Source: Acanthosepion lycidas (lineage: Eukaryota; Mollusca; Cephalopoda; Sepiida; Sepiidae). From it: a stretch of 64,000 bases of DNA. The position numbers and the translations under genes were made by a program. The stretch is taken from contig OZ010577.1 of NCBI GenBank assembly GCA_963932145.1, positions 21,008,789-21,072,788 on the forward strand, in the 5' to 3' direction. The notes under the pieces are model-generated. The model saw nothing but the letters and a program-made list of their open reading frames with translations. It did no database searches and had not been told where the DNA came from. How positions within the stretch are numbered: position 1 is the stretch's first letter; each line of letters opens with the position of its first letter. Shown in pieces: positions 12,432 to 24,534 of this stretch.

Positions 12432-13754
12432 TAAAACACTGCTACAAAATAATAATGTTTGCATTCATTCCTGACCACTGACAATACCTTTCTTCCTCAT
12501 TTGCAATGCATTCCTATAGTAAAACACTGCTACAAAATAATAATTCTACATATAATAGCCCTATTCTTTTAGTAATGCTTGCATTCATTCCTGACCACTG
12601 ACAATCCCTTTTTTCCTCATTTGCAATGCATTCCTATAGTAAAACACTGCTACAAAATAATACTTCTACATATAATAGCCCTATTCTTTTAGTAATGCTT
12701 GCATTCATTCCTGACCACTGACAATTCCTTTTTTCCTCATTTGCAATGCATTCCTATAGTAAAACACTGCTACAAAATAATAATTCTACATATAATAGCC
12801 CTATTCTTTTAGTAATGCTTGCATTCATTCCTGACCACTGACAATTCCTTTTTTCCTCATTTGCAATGCATTCCTATAGTAAAACACTGCTAGAAAATAA
12901 TAATTCTACATATAATAGCCCTATTCTTTTAGTAATGCTTGCATTCATTCCTGACCACTGACAATCCCTTTTTTCCTCATCTGCAATGCATTCCTATAGT
13001 AAAACACTGCTACAAACTAATAATTCTACATATAATAGCCCTATTCTTTTAGTAATGCTTGCATTCATTCCTGACCACTGACAATTCCTTTTTTCCTCAT
13101 TTGCAATGCATTCCTATAGTAAAACACTGCTACAAAATAATAATTATACATATAATAGCCCTATTCTTTTAGTAATGCTTGCATTCATTCCTGACCACTG
13201 ACAATTCCTTTTTTCCTCATTTGCAATGCATTCCTATATAGTTAAACACTGCTAGAAAATAATAATTCTACATATAATAGCCCTATTCTTTTAGTAATGC
13301 TTGCATTCATTCCTGACCACTGACAATTCCTTTTTTCCTCATCTGCAATGCATTCCTATAGTAAAACACTGCTACAAAATAATAATTCTACATATAATAG
13401 CCCTATTCTTTTAGTAATGCTTGCATTCATTCCTGACCACTGACAATTCCTTTTTTCCTCATCTGCAATGCATTCCTATAGTAAAACACTGCTACAAAAT
13501 AATAATTCTACATATAATAGCCCTATTCTTTTAGTAATGCTTGCATTCATTCCTGACCACTGACAATTCCTTTTTTCCTCATTTGCAATGCATTCCTATA
13601 GTAAAACACTGCTAGAAAATAATAATTCTACATATAATAGCCCTATTCTTTTAGTAATGCTTGCATTCATTCCTGACCACTGACAATTCCTTTTTTCCTC
13701 ATTTGCAATGCATTCTTATAGTAAAACACTGCTACAAAATAATAATTATACATA
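12432..13754. repeat. 120-bp satellite array, left block (about 11 units)
   Basis: Successive units are exactly 120 bp apart, for example 'ctacatataatagccctatt' at about 12,545, 12,665 and 12,785. They differ at only a few positions. The first unit lacks about 30 bp. One unit near 13,235 has a 2-bp insertion (tatatagtt). Variant bases recur every third unit, suggesting a 360-bp higher-order repeat. The array is interrupted by the Tc1 element and resumes at 15,353. Confidence 0.95.
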
Positions 13755-15352
13755 CAGTGAGGTGAAACAAGTATTTGGACAGTAAAAAAATGGATTTAGG
13801 ATCATATATTGAAAGAAAAGCATTGTCTAAAGCTCACAATATATTTGTAAAACAATTATAAATGCAAATAAACAGCAAAAATAAATTATTTGACTTGATA
13901 TATATTTTATATACAAATTATTAAAACAGGTAGTGAAAAAAGTATTTGGAAAGAATATAAGTTATGCTTTAAATGTGTTTAATATTTAGTTGGTCCTCCA
14001 TCATTTGCAACCAGAGCTCTCAGTCTGTTCCTGTAGCTCTCTACAAGTGTCTGGCAAGATTTGGTGGGAATTTTAGCCGACTCTTCTGCAAAAACTTTCA
14101 ATTCACTGAGGTTCTTTGGTCGCCTTTCATGAATCTGATTCTTCAGTGTTCTCCAAAGATTCTCTATTGGGTTCATGCCCGGCGATTGGCTGGACCACAT
14201 CTACATGTCGATGTTATTGTTTTGAAGCCATGCACGTGGTGCTTTGGTTGTATGTTTCGCATCATTGTCCTGTTGAAAAACCCAATCTGGTCCAAGTTCT
14301 AATTTCTCAACTGATGACTGCAAGCAATCTTCTAAAATCTGAATATATTTGGCTGCATTCATTGTGCCCTCAATAATTTTCAGTTGTCCTGTACCATTAT
14401 ATGCAAAGCATCCCCAAACCATAATGCTACAGCCTCTGTGCTTCACAGTAGGGATGGTTTTCTTTTGATTGAAGGCTGTTCCATCCTTTCTCCAAACATG
14501 GGTAGCATCATTGTGGCCATAAAGTTCAATCTTGCTTTCATCAGACCATAAAATTTGCTTATAATAGTCATCATGCTTTTGTAAATTAGTTTTGGCAAAT
14601 TCATGTCTGGATTTTAAATGACATTTTTTTTAGCAATGTGGTTTTGCGAGGAGAGCGAGATTTTAATTGTTGTCGGCGAAGTTCAGAACTTATGGTCCTC
14701 TTGCATACGTGAGTTCCTGCATTGCTGAGATCTTTTTGAAGTTCTCTCCGAGTCACAAAAGGGTCATTTTTTACTCGCCGTACTATTTTCCGTAAACATT
14801 TTTGTGATATTTTGTGCAGTGCACCTGTTCTTGGCATATTTTCATGAGTACCAAAGGCTTTCCATTTCTTAATTATGTACTCAACAGTGCCCACAGGTAA
14901 ACATAGGTCTTTAGAAATCTTACGATAACTTTTTTTTCTTTATGTGCAGAAATAATTCGTTCTTTAAAATCTTTCGACAGCCCTCTTTGCTTTGACATCC
15001 TGCAGTACAGTTAGTGCGACGTCTTGGGATGAACTGACCATCAAGATAGCTAACACCTTTAAGTAATGCACGTTCTAGACTATTCCATAAAATTCTAACA
15101 CATTCAAGTATGAAATATACTCAAAACATTAATTTTAAACATAATTTCGGAACTGTCCAAATACTTTTTTCACTACCTGTTTTAATAATTTGTATATAAA
15201 AAATATATACATGTCAAATTATTTATTTTTGCTGTTTATTTGCATTTATAATTGTTTTACGAATATACTGTGAGATTTAGACAATGCGTTTCTTTCAATA
15301 TATGATTCTAATCCATTTTTTTTACAGTCCAAATACTTGTTTCACCTCACTG
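13755..15352 (-). mobile_element. Tc1-type DNA transposon, 1,598 bp, complete ends, TA target duplication
   Basis: It is flanked by TA (13,753-13,754 and 15,353-15,354) and bounded by matching ends starting CAGTGAGGTGAAACAAG. The terminal inverted repeats are about 200 bp (13,755-13,953 and 15,153-15,352). Each carries an outer and an inner copy of 'aagtatttgga', the IR/DR layout known from Sleeping Beauty-like Tc1 elements. Removing the element and one TA restores an ordinary satellite unit, so it landed in the existing 120-bp array. The two arms differ at a modest number of sites, so it is old enough to have decayed but not ancient. Confidence 0.95.
13979..14998 (-). pseudogene. Tc1 transposase (DD34E), about 340 codons, inactivated
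   Basis: Tc1/mariner transposases bind the inner and outer direct repeats and cut and paste the element at TA. Read from ATG at 14,998 (MSKQRGLSKDFKERI), the N-terminal half holds the paired helix-turn-helix DNA-binding region. It is followed by catalytic motifs WSDESK (about 14,534-14,548), FQQDNDAKHT (about 14,245-14,275) and NPIENLW (about 14,152-14,175). The second D and the E are 34 positions apart, counting the stop. Length fits the family. Three lesions are visible: a frame change at the A-run near 14,930-14,937, another at the A-run near 14,625-14,632, and an in-frame TAG near 14,201 just before the SQSPG block. All three catalytic residues are still encoded. A non-autonomous copy is the likely status. 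Confidence 0.9.
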
Positions 15353-15870
15353 TATAATAGCCATATTCTTTTAGTAATGCTTGCATTCATTCCTGACCAC
15401 TGGCAATCCCTTTTTTCCTCATTTGCAATACATTCCTATAGTAAAACACTGCTACAAAATAATAATTATACATATAATAGCCCTATTCTTTTAGTAAGTA
15501 AAGCTTGCATTCATTCCTGACCACTGACAATACCTTTCTTCCTCATTTGCAATGCATTCCTATAGTAAAACACTGCTAGAAAATAATAATTCTACATATA
15601 ATAGCCCTATTCTTTTACTAATGATTCCATTCATTCCTGACCACTGACAATACCTTTTTGCCTCATTTGCAATGCATTCCTATAGTAAAACACTGCGACA
15701 AAATAATAATTCTACATATAATAGCCCTATTCTTTTAGTAATGCTTGCATTAATTTCTGACTATTGACAATCCCTTTTTTCCTCATTTGCAATGCATTCC
15801 TATATTAAAAACCTGCTACAAAATAATAATTATACATCTAATAGCCCTATTATTTTAATGACGCTCACAT
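15353..15870. repeat. 120-bp satellite array, right block (about 4 units, more diverged)
   Basis: It continues the left array after the Tc1 insertion with the same unit. It is more diverged toward the end, with small insertions (agtaagtaaagc near 15,495) and substitutions (taatttctgactattg near 15,751). It fades out near 15,870. Confidence 0.9.
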
Positions 15871-15879
15871 TAATTCAAT

Positions 15880-16030
15880 TCTTTGATCCCTACCTTGGAG
15901 GCAAAAAAAGAGATTAATGACTTTTTCAAGGGTATTCCTGAATGCAACAGACTAACCTGGATTTTGAACTCAGCTTTCCAAATCAACTTTACATGCTGAT
16001 ATCAGCTACACTACCCACCCACACATATCA
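15880..16030 (-). mobile_element. tRNA-derived SINE fragment, minus strand
   Basis: The complement reads 'gggtagtgtagctgatatca' and, after a gap, 'gctgagttcaaaatccaggt', which resemble the A- and B-box regions and body of the window's other SINEs. It abuts the end of the 120-bp array. Confidence 0.5.
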
Positions 16031-17195
16031 TTAGTGATATGAGATTCAATAAGTTTTGATATATTTGCTTAAAGCTTATTTATGATATTACTTATACAAG
16101 CAACATACTGATTAGATAGATAGATAGATAGTAAGAAGAAATAATGCTGTATTAAAAAAAAAATCCCTTAATTACTTTTCAGGTATGAAAATGTTAGCAG
16201 ATATAGATTTTCAAAGAGATGTGCATTTCTTCAATAGGATAATTGAGCCTTGCTTTACTGTGATGGCTTCCTGTAGGCTAATTGGTAATGTGCACTTGGC
16301 TGAAATGTGGTCCCGTGATTGAAAAGTGAATACAGGTACAATTGATGTTGATCTCTAGGCTTGTAATTAATTTCATTGAAAGCAACATTGATGTCTACTC
16401 AAACAAGTATACGCAGTAAATATAATTAGTATTTTAATCATTAATGAGAAAAGCAAGAATAGGTCATTGCACATGTGTTGGTTCAGATGAATTTTCTTGT
16501 CTTTTTGAGTGGTTCTTCTGGATTTTTCAGATGTCCCTTGTCTTGATCTAGCATAAAAAATATTTATAAAGGCAAAAACAATAGCAAGAGGTCACAGGAA
16601 AATAAGAAGACTGAAAGAATCTGTACACTTATTGTTCTCAGATAACTTGATCAACAGACTTAGCATAGACATTAATAGTTTGTGAGGACCATTAATAAGA
16701 AAAGAAAAACCAATGATCTTAGGATATAGTTTCAGAGCTGAGATCAAGAGAAAACAATCCCCAAAATGCACATCTGTAAGCATCAGATTCTTCATTTTAT
16801 AGCACAATAGACACTTGAAGAATGCCAGAGGATACAAGATTGAAAGGTTGTGATAAAAGAAGAAACAAGAAAACAAATATGAGGAAATTAATTTGAACCA
16901 ATTCACATGTGATGATTAAAACACTTTGCCTAACAAAATTAAGTCAAGAACAGAAAACAGAATCTAATAATCTTAAAAGCAGAAGGATTACTAATTCAGT
17001 TTGCTATTTTTATTTCTTTGAATATGGAACTGGCCTCTGTCAAGGATGATTATAGGAGGTAACATTTTTTTGTTGTTACTGCCTGGGACAGTAAAGTAAT
17101 TAAAAAGTTGTTTTTTCAGGTGCTTATGCAGCCACTCTCTTCTCTGAACAACCAATGTGACATGTCAGTGATAAGACATTTTTTAATATAACTTA
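16031..17195. other. AT-rich DNA, no gene seen
   Basis: It contains a short (GATA)n at about 16,114-16,130. A 104-codon open frame on the minus strand (16,592-16,906) is hydrophobic and low in complexity, and I do not recognise it. No mobile-element ends are visible. Confidence 0.55.
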
Positions 17196-17197
17196 TG

Positions 17198-17445
17198 ATA
17201 GAAGTACAGGATTCATGCCTTTGCCAAGGAAATTAGTATGAAATGAATACAAAGAAGCTTAACTGATTTTTTAAATATATTTTATCTATACCAGTGATTT
17301 TCAAACAGAAGCTACTCATGATAGGAGTACAGAGAGAAGTGGATTCATGCCTTTGCCAAGTAAATTAGCATGAAATTAATACAAAGAAGTTCAACTGATT
17401 TTTTAAATATATTTTATATATACTAGTAATTTTCAAACAGGATAA
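17198..17445. repeat. Tandem duplication, unit about 132 bp
   Basis: 'attcatgcctttgccaag' at about 17,210 recurs at about 17,342, and the rest of the unit through 'tagtaattttcaaacag' is also repeated. 'ccagtgattttcaaacag' inside the unit weakly resembles a hAT terminal repeat. Confidence 0.75.
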
Positions 17446-17639
17446 ACTCCACTGCCAGGGGAAAGAGAATTTCAGCGCTAACCAGGAATTGATTGACTGA
17501 TTTAATTTTTACAGCTTATTAATACCTTTGGAGGTTATTTAAATTATTATATTGTAAAAATTAATTCTTTCCTTTTTTTGCAAGTAAATATTGCATTAAC
17601 ATTTTTTGAGAATAATAACAATTTTTCCAGATACAAAAC

Positions 17640-17765
17640 TTACTATTTAGCCCATAGATAGGGGAGGAGATAGATTCATACCTTTCTCAAGAGTATTTGT
17701 GTGTAAGTTAAAGTAAAAACTCAACTGGAATTCCAAGTTGGCTCTATGATTTTTTCATTCTGACT
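17640..17765 (-). mobile_element. SINE tail, minus strand
   Basis: 'tagcccatagataggggagg' followed by 'agattcatacctttctcaag' corresponds to the 3' body of the 5S-tRNA SINE at 39,178-39,454 (same order and strand). The 5' head is not recognisable. Confidence 0.55.
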
Positions 17766-18429
17766 TTAGCCAGATAAAGTGTTTCAGTCATAAAATATAA
17801 GTTATAAGTATACTGTTGAAAATGATATAAGAAGTCAATTCAAAATGGTGGAGGAATTAAGCAAACATGGGATCAAAGAGGGAGGAATGTAATTTGAGGC
17901 TGCAAAACATTGATCTATACATACACTCATGAGTGTGTGTGAGTAGAGCATTTACTATGGCAAATTCATCTCACAGACAAACTGACTGGTGTAATCAGAT
18001 CCTCACTAGGTTTCCTACTACTGTGACAGTGCGTGAGAAAAAAAAACTTAGTAAATAGTTATCTTGACTTGCTTTGTAAATGAATTAGTTGAATACATCC
18101 CACAAATAATTGCTGTTTTGGTTCAAATCAAATTGAAATCCATTCATACATATGCTTATATGTGCATTGAATCATTCTTTTTAAATTTTTCAATCAATCC
18201 TTTTGCCATTATTAGAGCTATCCCCATTGATTTACAGTGTGACTTGTGCAGTGTGCCTTTAAGTTGAAACACTTGAAGGCATGTTGCAAATCATTAGAAT
18301 TTGCTCAACTTCAGTTCATTTCTGAGCATGCTCATTTGCTCAGGTCTATTGCGTTTTAGATTTTATTGGAAATAGTTACAATAAATTATTTGCCAGTATG
18401 AGATTTTATTTTACAACACAAGGTTTAAT

Positions 18430-18680
18430 CATCATATTACATGATATGTCCCGGAAAGGGATATATTTGTTCAAAGTAGCTAAGTGGTTGTTGACTACTG
18501 TAACCGGGTAGAACACTCTACCAGGTAACCGTAATGTACTGGTCCTCGTCGTAGTGGTAGTCAGTAGGCATAGCCAATAGACATCATCCTGTACCTCCAC
18601 ATCAGTCTGTATTTATGGCTGACACCAGCCAATCATATTACTGTGAAGAGGAACCCAGGTGTATGCATATTCATTACATC
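18430..18680. other. Locally GC-richer, CpG-containing patch of unknown nature
   Basis: Within very AT-rich surroundings this patch has CpG-bearing text such as 'ggtcctcgtcgtagtggtag' and 'gtaaccgggtagaaca' and a CCAAT motif (agccaatcatat). The open frames are short and match nothing I know. It may be an undescribed repeat, an exon or a regulatory patch. Confidence 0.3.
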
Positions 18681-19309
18681 ATTACAAATAAATAGTATAG
18701 TTATCAATATTTTTTTTTACTTTCAAATATATAATGATTGCCATGGATTGTAAGAAAAATATAACCTCAAAAGAGATACTGTGTGATAGGAAGAGGTACA
18801 TAAAGATTGTCATGGGCCATAAGAAAGATATAATCTCAAAATAGAAACTGGATATTGTATTGTGGGGAGAGGTAGATAAAGATCATCACATGTCATACTG
18901 AATATATAACAAAAGAAAAGTAAATAAAGTTTTTGAGTGAGGGGAACATAATGTTAGAAATTGTGAAAAGTTTAAATGAAGATAATTGATCAATCTCATA
19001 ATGGCTTTAAAGAATACTATCAAAAGATATGAGAAAAATCAAAAGAACAGTTGAGGAATATTAAGAACATTGGCTAACAGTATGAAAACAATTGAACTAC
19101 GACTTTTAAGTAAACATCACAAAAGAGAAATGCAGGTTAAGCATAGAAGCACATAGAAAATGATTTCTTAGTAATTTTGAGGGATAAATGTTGAGCTACA
19201 CAGGAAGGACCTGGTGGCTGGGCTAGAGTTTCTTTCATGGAAATAATTATTCAACACAACTTAGAAAACAACAGTAGGAAGGTGAAGAAATGTTTTGGGT
19301 GAGTATTGG

Positions 19310-19645
19310 CAGTAAAATTATAGGTACTTTCAAAGTTGATGATATAAAGATAAATACAGATAATTGTTATAAGTTATTGAACAAGAGGTTTTTTGAGTGG
19401 TATCAGTTACAATAGAAAAAAGTGTAAGACATGGATGTGTCTAGTCACTAGACTTATTCAACTTATACAGTGAGTCAATTCTGAGATAATTACAAGTCCT
19501 AACATGATTCCTTACTGGTGGCCATGAGTCAAAATTTACTAAGAGCTAGAAAGGACAGGAAATTGTGAAAAGCTAAGATCATCAATATCCTGAAGGGACA
19601 TATCACATAGAAGGAGACTGGTCACAACCAAAAAAGTCTTAAGCA
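19310..19645 (+). mobile_element. RTE-like LINE remnant, plus strand, internally deleted
   Basis: 'gtaagacatggatgtgtcta' encodes the VRHGCV block (family: GVRQGCVLS) of an RT of the kind at 53,885-54,880. The text then jumps to the very C-terminus, 'gagctagaaaggacaggaaa' ... 'atatcacatag'. RT core and thumb are missing. The same C-terminal block ends the copy at 23,690-24,240. Confidence 0.65.
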
Positions 19646-20290
19646 TATTTCTGAAAGGCACTGCCCTTTCACATTCTATAAAGCTGACTCTTATCCACCT
19701 TACCAAAAGTGGTTTAAAAAATACCAAATTAATTCCAGATATTAATACTATAGAAAACTTGTCATCCATCATTAAAAGTAATTTATATTATAACAAAAAA
19801 CAATCTTCAAAGATTTCTTAGAAACAATAAAAACTGCTGCAAGTAATTAAATTACATATTATATATAATATAATTATATAATATTATATATAATTATCTA
19901 ACATTATATATATATTATATACAATTGTATAATATTATATATAATATTATTATATAATTAAGTTGAAACAGTAACAAATTTAACAAAATCAATGAATCAA
20001 AAACTGATGAAGGTTATAGAATATCAAAGAGCCTATATCAATATGTAAAATAATAATTCATTAAGCATATATGAATATGTGATATTGTGTTTATTAAATA
20101 TGTGCTTCTATCTTTTGGATTTATTCATCAATAAAAAATTATGTTGCATTTTGTTAGTTTACAAAACAAAACTTATTATCAATATTTTAAATAAAAGTGG
20201 ATACTATAAACTGAAATTTAAACCATATTTGCTTATACTAATATAATCATATAATAAAATATTTTCCAACATCAGTAATCACAATTTTAT
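19646..20290. other. AT-rich DNA with small AT palindromes; no gene seen
   Basis: At 19,855-19,955 repeated 'attatatataat' units form overlapping AT palindromes. Nothing else is recognised. Confidence 0.6.
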
Positions 20291-20291
20291 T

Positions 20292-20687
20292 GTTGTTCTA
20301 CAAATACTTCCATGGAAATTGCTCCGAGGAGCTGCCATCGCTGGTTCCCAGACGTCATGAGTTCAAGCGCCATACGAGGCTGGCATCCCGCTCTGACCCC
20401 TTCACTGTTGAAACTCCTAAATGTAGCCATCTCTTCTACTCCAATAGCTTCATGTCTCGCACCTCTCGCCTGTGGAACTCCCTTCCCTATTCCTGTTTCC
20501 CTGTGAGCTATAATCTCCAGCTATTCAACTGTAATGTCAATCGACATCTCCAGTTGCCTTGATCTATCCACTACCCTCATCCTTTCTTCTATCACTCCTA
20601 TCTGATCTTGCTCTAAATTTTCTGTAACCCCTTGCGCCCTAGTCGCTCCCGCCTTGCTTGGGGTGAAATGCTTCAAAAAAAAAAAGC
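20292..20687 (+). mobile_element. 5'-truncated LINE family A, best-preserved C-terminal tail
   Basis: An open frame of 90 codons (20,290-20,562) carries the LINE's C-terminal tail: FHGNCSEELPSLVPRRHEFK, then a RLASRSDPFTVE block, LWNSLPYSCFP and a terminal NRHLQLP. It ends with 'cttggggtgaaatgctt' and an A-run. This is the least damaged tail in the window and probably the youngest copy of its kind here. The function of the tail, which follows the RT, is not known to me. Confidence 0.85.
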
Positions 20688-20689
20688 AC

Positions 20690-21550
20690 TGACATAATAA
20701 AATCTTATATCATATAGATATTAAATAGAGAAATTGAAAATTAAATAAACAGAAAATTATAAATATTTACTTTCATTTTTTGCAAAAAACTGTTTTCAAG
20801 CAATAAAAAAAAAAAAAAAATTATTCCAAGTTTTTATGGACACTCAATTTTCATTCAGTTATTTAAATCTTTTATTGTTACTTATTATTTACCTTTTATT
20901 TTTTATTGATAATTTTTATTGATTAAGAAGGTTTTATTCATTAAAATTCTTATTTATTCAGGCAATTTATAAATATATCTTGAATTTCATTAGTATTTTA
21001 TTACATTTTTTTATGTCTATGTCATTTGCAATATTTTATAAATTCTATTTCACCAGACACTTTTTTTCTTTATTAATTGGAGATTTCATATTCATCAATT
21101 ACTGATAGTATGTATGAATTTGCAATATTTTCTTTTTATATTTCATTTAACAGGCATGAACAAATCAATAAAGATTGGTGAAAGAACTTCAGACTCTTGT
21201 ACATGCAAATAACATAACACCATAACACAATTTTCACAGAGTTATTTTAATCTATATATTAGACACTTAGAATTTATTTTCTATTCTTTATTGAAAAAGA
21301 AGAAAAGCATTGTCTGAAATTCTGAGATAAGACATATGACTATATAAGAAAACCTGATATAGAATTCAATACTATATGATTATCAATGTTGAGTCAATTA
21401 AAAATAGCAACATGGGACTACCATAACTCAAAAATGGTACTGTCAGTATTTTGAGCATGTGCTGGGAAAATTAATGTATTTGTTGACCTTGTCAGATTTT
21501 TAAAAACTTAATATGAAGTTACTGTCATAGATGTATGAAATTATTTCCCT
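20690..21550. other. AT-rich DNA, no gene seen
   Basis: It holds long T- and A-runs and no recognisable coding or repeat signature. It separates LINE fragments of opposite orientation. Confidence 0.6.
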
Positions 21551-21554
21551 GAAC

Positions 21555-21790
21555 AATTCTGACTTGATGACAGCACTTCACCATTGCCAGGTTAGGATCA
21601 ATTGCATTACAGACCCTTCTTTAGATTTTGTGAGAATTTCAGGATATATAATTGGAGTATGAGACCAGATCTGGCAGCAATATTCAATGAACAAACACAA
21701 TGGAGAATAACACCTTTTCTGTTTACCAATGTCACAATCTGACTTTTTAAATTCTAATGTTCACCCAATATAAGGTTCAAGAGCCATTTA
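21555..21790 (-). mobile_element. LINE family A fragment (pre-tail region), minus strand
   Basis: The complement encodes IEYCCQIWS and nearby text, matching the EYCC-IWSG region that precedes the tail in the other LINE copies (for example near 33,290). It is truncated at both ends. Confidence 0.65.
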
Positions 21791-21889
21791 AGGTAGATGG
21801 TTATTGAATGAGGTGTGTGATATGAATGTAAGAGGAGGAAGTAAAGATTATGAAGATAAGGAGGATAGATAATGATTGATGCTTGAAAT

Positions 21890-22375
21890 TATTTTTATCA
21901 ATTAACCCAAAACAAGGTGATAATGCCACTAGGACACAGAGGGTTACAGGAAGGGAAAGAGGATAAGAGTGAAAAGAAGTGAGATGAGGACACTAATATA
22001 ACAGGGTTAATGAAGACAGAAGATGGTAACTGACATTAGATTTAAATTTTTGGAGGTTTTAGGTGGCAGGGAAGCAAGAAATCAGAAAAGAGTTCCACAG
22101 GTGAGAAGTGCGAGTAAAATAATGAGACCTAGTTGCCAATCTAGTAGTACACTTAAATTCATGCAATTGAGGCACTAAGGAAGAAAGTGCATCAGAACAA
22201 TTGCTGTGAAAATATTTGCAGAAAAGACAGAGGGAAGCTACTTTACATCAGTGAGAAAGTGACTGTAGTCAAGATGCCAGGTTAGGATCGATTATATTAC
22301 AGACCCTTCTTTGAATTTTGTCAAGAATTTTGAAATATATAGTAAGACCACAAGACCAGATAGTTTAAGCATATA
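21890..22375 (-). mobile_element. 5'-truncated LINE family A, minus strand
   Basis: It begins at the family 3' end in complement (acccaaaacaaggtgataat), continues through the C-terminal tail and ends in the pre-tail region near 22,375. It repeats the 'gccaggttaggatcgatta' block also present in the fragment at 21,555-21,790, so the two are separate copies or a local duplication. Confidence 0.7.
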
Positions 22376-22379
22376 ATGT

Positions 22380-23685
22380 TCAGAGAAGCAATGATACATG
22401 AGTCTGTACCATAAAGTAATAGAAAAGCTGTCTGAGTGAAACTTTCTCCTTACAATTAGAATACAGAGGAAATGAGGATGATTCAACACTGTGGAGATAA
22501 TATGGCATGTCCTCATTATAAAAGTTTGAACTGAGCGACATAAAGAATGGAGCTCATCTGAACATTTGAACATGATGCCTCTCTAAAGTTTGAAGGGACA
22601 AAGACTTTTCTAGATGAACAAAAATGTAACCCTTATGTTAAGTGGAGATATGAATTCCTGACACTAATGCAATGATATTATACTGAATTTGGTTATTGCA
22701 GAGAAGCAAATGAATACTTTCATTACCTGAGGGAGCTTTTGAAAAACTTTTAATAGAAAGATGAAAAAGTAACTGTTGTAACCTAGGGAAGGTTACTGAA
22801 TAGAATAATCAAATGAATGTTGGTAATGAATGATAATACTTAGGACAAGAACAACACATATAAGATTCGCCAGCAGCGTGTAGAAGAAGTAGTCAACTGC
22901 TCGAAGTGAGTCAAGTGAATTCCACAATGAATCTCCAACTCTAGACTAACATACAGTATTTACTACTGTATTTATGTAAATGGGGACATATCTATTATTG
23001 TCCGTAGGTATGCTACAACAATAACATACTATATCAATCAGTGACAGAATGGCTGATAAAAACAACATCTAAAATCAAGTTATAAACAGAGCAAAGATAA
23101 GAATAACTTATAGAATAAGTAGGAAAAATCCTTTTTCTAATGAAAAATGAATATAAAAATATATATTTTATAATTTGTGTACTAATCCACATTTTCTTAG
23201 GATATACTTATGAGAAATCATTTTTTATCTTTTTCTATTTGAACAATAAAGGTAAAAAGTGAATGCAATCTTGTATTTCCAAACAACATAATTCCAGAAT
23301 TTATTTTTATTCAAAATAGTCTGAAGCTGAGATGAATTAAATCTGAAATCAATTGATTTCTTGTTTGGCAATAAAGCATTAAATGCCAACAATCATAATC
23401 TAATATTTTCTTTATATAATTGTTTTTAAAAAGCTTATTTTTTCTGCAAATCATTATTTTTATTAATGATGAAATTAGACTATTGGAAAAAATTTATTAT
23501 TGATTATCTCTTGAGATTTTATAAAAAAAAGATCAAATAAAAAATAATTATGGAACTTAGGAGTTGTATACTCAATTGCTATCAATTGTAATGGTAAAAT
23601 CCACGGGTTTTGTCCACTTGCCAATGCTATCAAGACATAAATATAATCTGTTTTTAAAAAGAATTGAATAAAGGAATTGTGCTGT
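22380..23685. other. AT-rich DNA, no gene seen
   Basis: A 93-codon minus-strand open frame partly overlaps the LINE fragment and is not convincing. No other signature is recognised. Confidence 0.55.
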
Positions 23686-23689
23686 TACC

Positions 23690-24240
23690 AAAAAGATGAA
23701 CCCAAAATTCAAATTACAAATTGAAGATACCAAAATCAAACAAATAAAAAAAATTAATATCTGGGATGTGTTTTAACAGAGGACGGAAAGTACAACACTG
23801 AAATCTCAATGCTGGACAATCTCCTCAAAGAAGAGGCATGAAGAAGCAGAAATGCAGTTCTACAGAAGGATGCTGAGGATACCATAGACTGTATATGTGA
23901 GCAATGACAAATTTTTAGAGAAAATGTAAAAAAGAAAAAAGGAACTTATACTTAACATCAGGAAGAAATAGCTGAGGTTTCTAGGTCACATAATGAGGAA
24001 AGAGGGCTTAGAAAATCTGATACTCACAGAACAGATTGAAGGCAAGTAGGTCAGAGGAAAACAATGCATAACATGTGAGTTTGAATAAATGGATGATAGA
24101 ACAGGATTCAGGAGAAATAACAAAAAGACAAAATTAATTAAGAGCTACAGCTACAAAGGGCAGGAAATCATGGAGAGTTATGATCATTTATATCCTGAGG
24201 GGATACAGCACATAAAAAAGATGTAAATAAAAAATATGTT
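23690..24240 (+). mobile_element. RTE-like LINE, 3' part, plus strand
   Basis: The broken frames follow the same order as the copy at 53,885-54,880. They run from the KYL-G-VLT region (ctgggatgtgttttaacaga), through 'gctggacaatctcctcaaag' (CW-I-S) and 'aggatgctgaggataccata' (RRML-RIP), to the end block ('gggcaggaaatcatggagag'). Many stops and frame changes make it inactive. Confidence 0.7.
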
Positions 24241-24534
24241 AATAATTATAAAAAAAAATTATGTAATAAGATGTTCAACAATGTAAATGACTATTAAAAC
24301 AATTATTTTATAAATCTAGCAAAATATATGCTAGTGGTATATTTAATGAAGGGAAAAAAAAAAATTTGATAGAAAATTTTAAAACAATATATTCAAAAGA
24401 AAAATGAAAAGAAAAAAATGATTGCAAAAGAATGTTATGATAAAGACAAAAAAGTAAAAATTAATTTTGATAGATATTAAGATTATTAATTTCATCATAT
24501 TAGTAACATTTTATAATTTTAATGGACAACAACG

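Noticed and set aside
13973-14376. Plus-strand open frames of 109 and 86 codons
   Set aside because: They are the antisense of the Tc1 transposase C-terminal half.
16592-16906. 104-codon minus-strand open frame as a membrane protein
   Set aside because: It has T-rich composition, no start context, no splice signals and no recognisable motif. Chance openness is more likely, although I cannot exclude an unknown exon.
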